A stretch of DNA of 64,000 nucleotides, from the NCBI RefSeq assembly GCF_002754245.1, contig NZ_PEEX01000001.1, forward strand, positions 3,266,001-3,330,000, read 5' to 3'. Each line of letters opens with the position of its first letter. Position 1 is the stretch's first letter. The translations under genes were made by a program, and so were the position numbers. Under the pieces are notes generated by a model that worked only from the letters and a program-made list of their open reading frames with translations, searched no databases and was not told where the DNA came from. The stretch is from Chryseobacterium sp. 52. Its GTDB lineage: Bacteria; Bacteroidota; Bacteroidia; Flavobacteriales; Weeksellaceae. Positions 58,435 to 64,000 of the stretch are shown here, piece by piece.

Positions 58435-60600
58435 TTAGTGTTTGATTAATTTTTTATTGACCGTCTGTTTATCCGTTTCTATCGTTACAATATAATTTCC
58501 TGTCTGAATAGATGAAATATTTACTTCCTGTTTGTTCCCTTTCAATGAAGAAGCCGATATCACCAGCCTTCCTGCTTCATCATAAATTCTGTAGGATTTT
58601 AAAGCATCTTTAGAGGAAATAACAACTATATTTTTAGCAGGATTAGGATACATACTTATTGTATTATCATTTTTAGTCACATCATCAACTCCTAAAACAT
58701 TACAGGAAAAACCTGCTTTCCAGCCGTTTTCTGTAACACCGGGATCAGATACGAATCTTACCGTAATAGCTCCTGAAGAGTGGGTAGAAGTAAACGGACC
58801 GGGCACTGTACTTCCTGTAAGATTATTTCCGTTTGCAAATAACGGAGACCCTGCAGACGGACCGTCATATACATACATGAAATCATAATTCTGTTCCAGA
58901 GCAAATTCTGTGAAAGTCATGGTAAGCGCACCGGAAGCCGGATAAAATGTTTTTACAATCGTTTCGTTGTTTCCATACCCTGCGGTCTGACCTCCTGTAT
59001 CTGTAAACAAAGCACCGTCACACCATGCTGCATCTGTAAGGAATACCTGGGTTCTCTGGTAAGCATTGGATGCAGAGCAATCTGTACCTACAGACAAATT
59101 GTAATATGTTGCGGGTTGAAGACTGTTAAAATTGAGCGCCTGAGAATTTGTATTTCCTGATTCTATAAGCGTTCCATCCATTTTGGTAAGTTTATATTTC
59201 CAGGTGGTAGAAACGGCATCGGTAAACGCGACATTGGCTGAGACCTGTGTAATATTTGAAATGTTCATCTGTGTAATTGTAGTTCCACATGCGGTGGTAC
59301 AATTGGTTCCCAGACATGGTTTAGAATCTATCGTACTTCTGATTAAGGCAGCCGGCTGTGGACCAAAACCATTGCTGAAACTGATTCCCACTCCTGAAAC
59401 CAGGTGGCAGTAGCTCATAATTGATCCTTTAACGGTTGTTGAAGGAATCGGGCCTGTACATCCTTCGCTGTACCCGGCCTGAGCTCCACATCCGTCAATG
59501 GCTGTATTATTTCCGTTCCATGCACAGGCATGAGTGTGAGGAGATCCTAAGCTGTGTCCCATCTCATGGGTCATCGCCTGGATCGTCCATGAATATACCG
59601 GCACCTCAGAATAGGTCTGTGAAATTCCGGAATAAGCATGTTTATAGGTTCCGCATAAAGAATTGATGTAAGCTACACTTGTAGTAGCTGGCGCATTGAT
59701 TAAATGGGCTAAATCACCGTTAAACGTTTGTCTGTTATTTCTAAAGTTAGCAAGATTGTTGTTGGGAGTTCCGGTGTAGGGATCCTGGGTTGTCCAGATA
59801 AAGATCTCATTCAATGCGATTCTTATCTCGTCATTATTATAAAGTGCCGCAATATTATTGTGAATCGCTGTAAGCCAGTTGGTCGTAGTGGTTGCATTAG
59901 AATTATTATTTTGATAAGGCTTAAAGCATACTTCATAATAAATTCTTACACAGTTTTCCGTCATTGCTTTTTTGCTGACAGACGGATCGAATGAAACTTT
60001 TTTTGTTTGATTTTCTTTCAGTTCATCTACTCCGCAAACAAACGGATTGGCACCTGTCAGTTTGGATTCTGAATAGCTTACAAAATCTTCAGCATTTTTT
60101 GCTTTCCCAAGCACTACATTTCCAAGCCCGGAATTAGAAGCTACTCCTACAATATCGTCATTAAAAAAACTGAAGGCTGCAATAGAAGTATGATCTCCTT
60201 TGATGATTCCAATATAATAAGCACCCGGCGTATAGTTGATAATTTCTCCTTTATTGGTAACAACTTTAAAGTCATTGGTGAAAATCTGATTTTTATAAAG
60301 TTCTACCGTAATCTGCCGGTCACCATCAAAAGGAAAGCTGATTTCAAGGTATTCGGGTTTTTCTTTAATCAGTCTTTTAAGCTCAGCTGATTTTACATTC
60401 ATGACTGTAATGTCTGTGGCTGCTCTTTTATACTCAGAAAATTTTGGAGAGGTTTTATTGACCTCAAATAGATCATATTTCTGGAAATTATTTTTCTCTG
60501 TATGGTATTCCGAAATTTTTTGCGCAACAGGTCTCAGTTTTTGTGAAAAACCAAGAATAAAGCATTGCAGCAAACACAGCAGCAGGATTTTTTTTATCAT
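58435..60600 (-). CDS. Secreted reprolysin-like metalloprotease with CUB and T9SS domains
   Basis: 721 residues from ATG 60600 (a GTG two codons upstream is less likely). Signal peptide (MIKKILLLCLLQCFILGFSQ), propeptide to about 200, then a metzincin domain with zinc motif HEMGHSLGSPH at about 345-355 and an IMSYCHLVSG Met-turn. Next an FN3-like part, a CUB-like domain (EQNYDFMYVYDGPS) and a type A T9SS sorting domain from about 645 (MYPNPAKN). Surface or extracellular protease. Confidence 0.9.
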   Translation of the reverse strand: MIKKILLLCLLQCFILGFSQKLRPVAQKISEYHTEKNNFQKYDLFEVNKTSPKFSEYKRAATDITVMNVKSAELKRLIKEKPEYLEISFPFDGDRQITVELYKNQIFTNDFKVVTNKGEIINYTPGAYYIGIIKGDHTSIAAFSFFNDDIVGVASNSGLGNVVLGKAKNAEDFVSYSESKLTGANPFVCGVDELKENQTKKVSFDPSVSKKAMTENCVRIYYEVCFKPYQNNNSNATTTTNWLTAIHNNIAALYNNDEIRIALNEIFIWTTQDPYTGTPNNNLANFRNNRQTFNGDLAHLINAPATTSVAYINSLCGTYKHAYSGISQTYSEVPVYSWTIQAMTHEMGHSLGSPHTHACAWNGNNTAIDGCGAQAGYSEGCTGPIPSTTVKGSIMSYCHLVSGVGISFSNGFGPQPAALIRSTIDSKPCLGTNCTTACGTTITQMNISNITQVSANVAFTDAVSTTWKYKLTKMDGTLIESGNTNSQALNFNSLQPATYYNLSVGTDCSASNAYQRTQVFLTDAAWCDGALFTDTGGQTAGYGNNETIVKTFYPASGALTMTFTEFALEQNYDFMYVYDGPSAGSPLFANGNNLTGSTVPGPFTSTHSSGAITVRFVSDPGVTENGWKAGFSCNVLGVDDVTKNDNTISMYPNPAKNIVVISSKDALKSYRIYDEAGRLVISASSLKGNKQEVNISSIQTGNYIVTIETDKQTVNKKLIKH

Positions 60601-60754
60601 TTTCACTTAATTAGATTTACAAATTAACAAAAAAAATCAAAGTACAGTGAAAAATATTTAACAATTCAAGACATCCACCTGTCCATCCGGCAAGAAATGG
60701 AAGTTTGAGGATTTATTTCTTAAATTGGGACAATGGAAATAAAGTTCAATAAAA

Positions 60755-60777
60755 AAGGCGTTATCAAATAACGCCTT
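60755..60777 (-). terminator. Terminator after the MFS gene
   Basis: Stem AAGGCGTTAT/ATAACGCCTT, CAA loop, T-run on the minus strand; the gene ends at 60783. Confidence 0.85.
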
Positions 60778-60782
60778 AGTAT

Positions 60783-62273
60783 TTATAAAGTATCTCTGTC
60801 TTTCAACATATTGACTTTTAAGAATCGAATCAGAATAAGTCCTGTCGCGAAAAATAAGGTCATGGAAAGCGCTGCAATACGCATATTATTAAAATGCTCA
60901 ATCAATGTTGCAAAGATAAATGTTCCAATAATGATGGCTATTTTTTCCAGTACATCATAAAAACTGAAATACGTGGTATTTTCCATAGAATCTTCCGGAA
61001 GAAGTTTTGAATAGGTAGATCTGGACATGGCCTGAAGTCCACCCATTACCAATCCTACTACTGCCGCTACTCCATAGAACTGGTATTCAACGGTAGGGTT
61101 TTCTTTGTTCAGGAAGTATGCCCAAAGACAGGCAACAATCCATAATACAATAGCAATGGAAATCACGTTCTTGTTTCCTATTTTTCTGGATAACCTGGAG
61201 AATATGACAGCCCCGATGATTGCTTCGATCTGAATAACCAGAAGGGTTCCGATCAGTTTGTCCTGAGCCAGATTGATTTCACTTTTTCCAAATAGGGTGG
61301 CCATCAGGAAAATAGTCTGCATTCCGACACTGTAAAAGAAGAAACTGGATAGGAAAAACTTTAGGTTTTTATCTTTAAACAAGACTCCTCCTACTTTAAA
61401 CAATTCATGAAAGCTTTCTTTGGCGATGTCTTTATAAAAGCTCATATTGTCTTTCAGAACTTCAAAGAAGCCTCCCTGCTCTTCATGTTTTTTAAAGATA
61501 TTTTTATAGTTTAAAAGTACAAGGTCTTTAGGAAGTTTTTCTTTAACATCCCCAAACTGTGGAAGGTGTTTAAAAGTATACTGAGAGAAACCGAACCACC
61601 ACGCCCCGGTTAACAGGAAGCTGATTCTTGTAAATAAAAGCTGCTGTGCCGCTCCTTTTGCGAAAACCTGAATCAGTACAAGACAGATCACCACAAGAAC
61701 TACAGAACCGAGATATCCGTATACATAACCTTTTGCGGAAAGTGCATCCTGCTTATCACGCGTTGCAATATCCGGCAGAAAGGAGTTATAAAAGACCAGA
61801 CTTCCCCAGAACCCGACACTCGCCGTAATACTGAAAAGGAGACCTAAAAATACGTTGTGCATCCCTGTAAACATGGCCAGCCCCATACAAGAGGTAGCCC
61901 CAAGGTAGCAGAAAAACTGCAGGAATGATTTCTTGTTTCCAATGGTATCCGCTAATGAAGACAAAAACGGAGAAAGCAACACGACAATAAAAAATGATAT
62001 GGTTAGTGAATATCCATACACAGCATCAGGTTGGTATTCTTTCCCGAAGATCTTTATCATATGCCTTACCGGAACATCAATCCAGGATTTTGTTGCCTCC
62101 ACGTACTCCTTTTTCTCGTAAGCAGTGGTCAGTATGGAATAGTAAATAGGGAAAATGGTAGAGGTAATAACCAATGAGTACACAGAATTCGCCCAGTCGT
62201 ATACAGCCCAAGCTTTCATAATCCGAGGATTATTCTTTATGTTTTGAGGTTGTTGATTCTCAATTTCAGACAT
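60783..62273 (-). CDS. MFS transporter (UMF1/ATG22-like)
   Basis: 496 residues, about 11-12 TM helices. Starts with IMKAWAVYDWANSVYSLVITSTIFP, typical of the UMF1/ATG22-type MFS. SLADTIGNKKSFLQFF is the loop 2-3 motif; a long cytoplasmic loop lies near 240-285. Substrate unknown (possibly amino acids in fungal relatives). Single gene between two terminators. Confidence 0.85.
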   Translation of the reverse strand: MSEIENQQPQNIKNNPRIMKAWAVYDWANSVYSLVITSTIFPIYYSILTTAYEKKEYVEATKSWIDVPVRHMIKIFGKEYQPDAVYGYSLTISFFIVVLLSPFLSSLADTIGNKKSFLQFFCYLGATSCMGLAMFTGMHNVFLGLLFSITASVGFWGSLVFYNSFLPDIATRDKQDALSAKGYVYGYLGSVVLVVICLVLIQVFAKGAAQQLLFTRISFLLTGAWWFGFSQYTFKHLPQFGDVKEKLPKDLVLLNYKNIFKKHEEQGGFFEVLKDNMSFYKDIAKESFHELFKVGGVLFKDKNLKFFLSSFFFYSVGMQTIFLMATLFGKSEINLAQDKLIGTLLVIQIEAIIGAVIFSRLSRKIGNKNVISIAIVLWIVACLWAYFLNKENPTVEYQFYGVAAVVGLVMGGLQAMSRSTYSKLLPEDSMENTTYFSFYDVLEKIAIIIGTFIFATLIEHFNNMRIAALSMTLFFATGLILIRFLKVNMLKDRDTL

Positions 62274-62303
62274 TTCAAATAAATATTAGTAGCACAAAAA
62301 TAG

Positions 62304-62331
62304 AAAAACCGCCGGATATTCGGTGGTTTTT
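62304..62331. terminator. Terminator between MFS gene and downstream gene
   Basis: 11-bp stem (AAAAACCGCCG/CGGTGGTTTTT with one G-T pair), GATATT loop; ends the broken gene at 62335 on the minus strand. Confidence 0.8.
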
Positions 62332-62334
62332 ATT

Positions 62335-63163
62335 TTAGTTTGAGAATAATAAATGCAGATCATCAATAAAACCATCTTCTGCTAATACTTTGGCTTCTCT
62401 CCCTTCAAAGAAAAAATACTGATATCCATGATTTTCCTTTCTTAATTTTTCAAATTTTTCCTGACTGATATTTTTTCCATCGAAATAATAATAATCCGGC
62501 GGTGGATTTTTTAGAATGACAACTGCTCCTATTTCAAACCCTCCGTAATTGATCTCAAATTGTCTGTTTTCTATTTTTTCTTTTCCTGAAAAGATTATTG
62601 CCTGCTCTCCGTAATCATAACCACTTATACTATCCCGTACATTATTTTCTTTTCTTTTAATTTCATTAAGTTTGTCAAAATTAAAATATAGTACGTTTTC
62701 ATCCTTAATAAGGTCATCAGATATTTCTAATGAAAAATATCCATTCTGATTAGTTAAAGTTTTTACATAAGTACTTCTACTAATAAAAAAAAACTTCTGC
62801 ATTAGCAATTTGTTTTCCGGTTTCCTTAAAAATAAGTCTTCCGGATAATTTTGAAATATTCGACAGATGCTGTCCGGCAGATACTTTATTATTAATTTTG
62901 GTTTGAGCCTGAATCTGAACAAAAGTGAAATTGGCTATTAAAATGGCAGCAGCAAGTTTAGGTAAAGAATATGAGGAAATCCTTCCACAGATTTTTTGAT
63001 CCCCTGTTTTTTTTATGAAATTTTTAATTTCTTTCTGTGTGCTCTCTGTAAAGTCCACTACATTTTGGGAACAAACTTCACAGAACTTTCCCTTCACAGC
63101 ATCATTCATACTTTCCCATTTTTCAGGACAAGGATTGTTTATTTTAATATACTTTTTCATCAT
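62335..63163 (-). pseudogene. Carboxypeptidase-regulatory-like protein, frameshifted at an A9 run
   Basis: Two frames make one protein. The first part (63163 to 62780) has a short N-terminal cysteine module (NPCPEKWESMNDAVKGKFC...) and a TM helix near 72-88, then SGRLIFKETGKQIANAEVFF. The second part, ending at 62335, continues FISRSTYVKTLTNQNGYFSL, DDLIKDENVLYFNFDKL. The break is an A9 run at 62785-62793; with A8 the frames join. About 275 residues are expected. It may be a slippage site, a dead gene or a base-call error. Confidence 0.7.
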
Positions 63164-63176
63164 TATATTGAATTAT

Positions 63177-63659
63177 TTAATCAAGATCATTGATTTCAAG
63201 CTTTGCTGCTTTTAGAATAAGCTCGGTAGCCTCATAAAACTGATTGTGATATTCCTTAGAAATCCCGGAAGTATATAGTTTTTTTTCGAGAGTATCACGT
63301 TTTAGAGTTATGGAATTAGTTCCCCCATCAATAACAGCAACTTGGAATCTTCTGTTGGCACCGAGAGAAGGGTCAATGTCTTTTTGTTCGGTTTGCATTA
63401 TAAGCTCTATAATTTTGTTATATTCTGCTATTGTAATTCTTTTATTATCATATTGCTCATTATTTCTGAATGTCTTTACAACTACTGAACGTTTCCTGTT
63501 ATTTGTAGTAGGAATTAGAGTAATCTTAAGCTTATCTCCTTTTATGACCATTACATTCTCGTGATTAAGCTGAACAAATTCTTTAATGTTTTTTTGAGAA
63601 TAACATGAAGCCAGAAAACAAAAAAAAGAAATGATAAATAATATTATTTTGTTTTTCAT
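63177..63659 (-). CDS. Lipoprotein of unknown function
   Basis: 160 residues, lipobox FCFLASC (Cys 19). Body beta-rich (KLKITLIPTTNNRKRSVVVKTF, RRFQVAVIDGGTNSITLKRD) with a helical end. No known motif. 13 bp before the frameshifted gene, in the same direction. Confidence 0.65.
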   Translation of the reverse strand: MKNKIILFIISFFCFLASCYSQKNIKEFVQLNHENVMVIKGDKLKITLIPTTNNRKRSVVVKTFRNNEQYDNKRITIAEYNKIIELIMQTEQKDIDPSLGANRRFQVAVIDGGTNSITLKRDTLEKKLYTSGISKEYHNQFYEATELILKAAKLEINDLD

Positions 63660-63824
63660 AAGGTCCTATTTTATAAAAAGTAGTGAGTAAAAAATAGGCT
63701 AATCTTTTTGGTCAGCCTCTAATAATACTAGTCTTCTCGTTCTATTTTTTCAAATTGATTTTGAGAAAAGCAATCGTTATAAAAAATGAAATAAATTCAA
63801 AATAAGAACTTTCTATACATTTTA

Positions 63825-64000
63825 TTATTGTTTTATTAGAATAATTTCTTTAGGTAATACTTCTGGAATTCCCGTATTATAATATTGGCAATCTGCTGTA
63901 ATCATATTACTCCTAAAATTAAGTTTCCAGTTAAGTTTTGTTTTTGTAGCATCTGTAAAATTTATTGCTACTCCTCCAGATGTATTACACAAGTCAGGAT
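63825..64000 (-). CDS. C-terminus of an unknown protein (partial)
   Basis: The minus-strand frame reads from the window edge to TAA at 63825: PDLCNTSGGVAINFTDATKT..., then ADCQYYNTGIPEVLPKEII; about 58 residues. Two Cys and alternating strands suggest a secreted or lipid-anchored protein. Family unknown; the start lies outside. Confidence 0.55.
   Translation of the reverse strand, partial: PDLCNTSGGVAINFTDATKTKLNWKLNFRSNMITADCQYYNTGIPEVLPKEIILIKQ

Overview
The window looks like chromosomal DNA of a Flavobacteriia member, most probably Chryseobacterium or a close Weeksellaceae relative. The grounds are: AT-rich DNA; Bacteroidetes-type promoters (TTG/TTTGC, about 20 nt, TAnnTTTG); many short-leader lipoproteins; two proteins with type IX secretion (T9SS) C-terminal sorting domains; flavobacterial families (DUF2723, DUF3667, DUF4199, DUF4286, DUF4920, GIN domain); a 93-residue F1 epsilon subunit; and a PLP-enzyme pair expected for sulfonolipid synthesis. 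No tRNA, rRNA, CRISPR array, insertion sequence or prophage was seen. Both ends cut genes (a DUF1697 protein on the left, a small unrecognised protein on the right).

Layout. 0-5.5 kb: DUF1697 end and two membrane glycosyltransferase-type proteins (a GT-C-like protein and a DUF2723/GT117 protein). 5.6-9 kb: a cysteine-synthase-like enzyme and a serine-palmitoyltransferase-like enzyme (probable cysteate synthase and cysteate acyltransferase), then an EamA transporter. 9-15.2 kb: SnoaL-like lipoprotein, F420-reductase-like protein and Crp/Fnr regulator, an unknown protein, a large B12-binding radical SAM protein, and a secreted unknown. 15.3-18.3 kb: atpC-atpD diverging from ribF. 18.3-23.2 kb: small enzymes and secreted proteins, kdsB, and a decaying stretch with two pseudogenes next to a dispersed inverted repeat. 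23.2-28.8 kb: aminotransferase, lipoprotein and phosphohexomutase operon, then GIN-domain and DUF3667 proteins. 29.2-31.4 kb: GT2 cluster and the SRP RNA gene. 31.5-34.9 kb: menaquinone genes menA and menB with small neighbours. 35-38.7 kb: gyrA and a TPR protein. 38.8-42.6 kb: small genes, including an unlisted 44-residue GG-leader peptide and a candidate toxin/immunity pair. 42.6-49 kb: uvrA and a small type VI secretion (T6SS subtype iii) block, tssE-tssF-DUF3829. 49.2-52.5 kb: amino acid permease, DUF4920 protein, M14 carboxypeptidase. 52.5-53.8 kb: an 840-bp intergenic region with at least seven copies of a palindromic site, ending at an XRE-type regulator gene. 53.9-64 kb: a T9SS cargo protein, proline dehydrogenase, UbiA prenyltransferase and mevalonate kinase, a T9SS metalloprotease with a CUB domain, an MFS transporter, and a carboxypeptidase-regulatory-like gene broken at a homopolymer.

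Most of the window is housekeeping. The stretches most worth a second look are the operator-like array upstream of the XRE regulator (52521-53285), the candidate toxin/immunity pair with its neighbouring GG-leader peptide (41299-42540), the detached T6SS baseplate genes, the sulfonolipid gene pair, the homopolymer frameshift near 62.8 kb, and the dispersed inverted repeat. Gene names and families rest on reading the translated sequences from memory; no database search was run.
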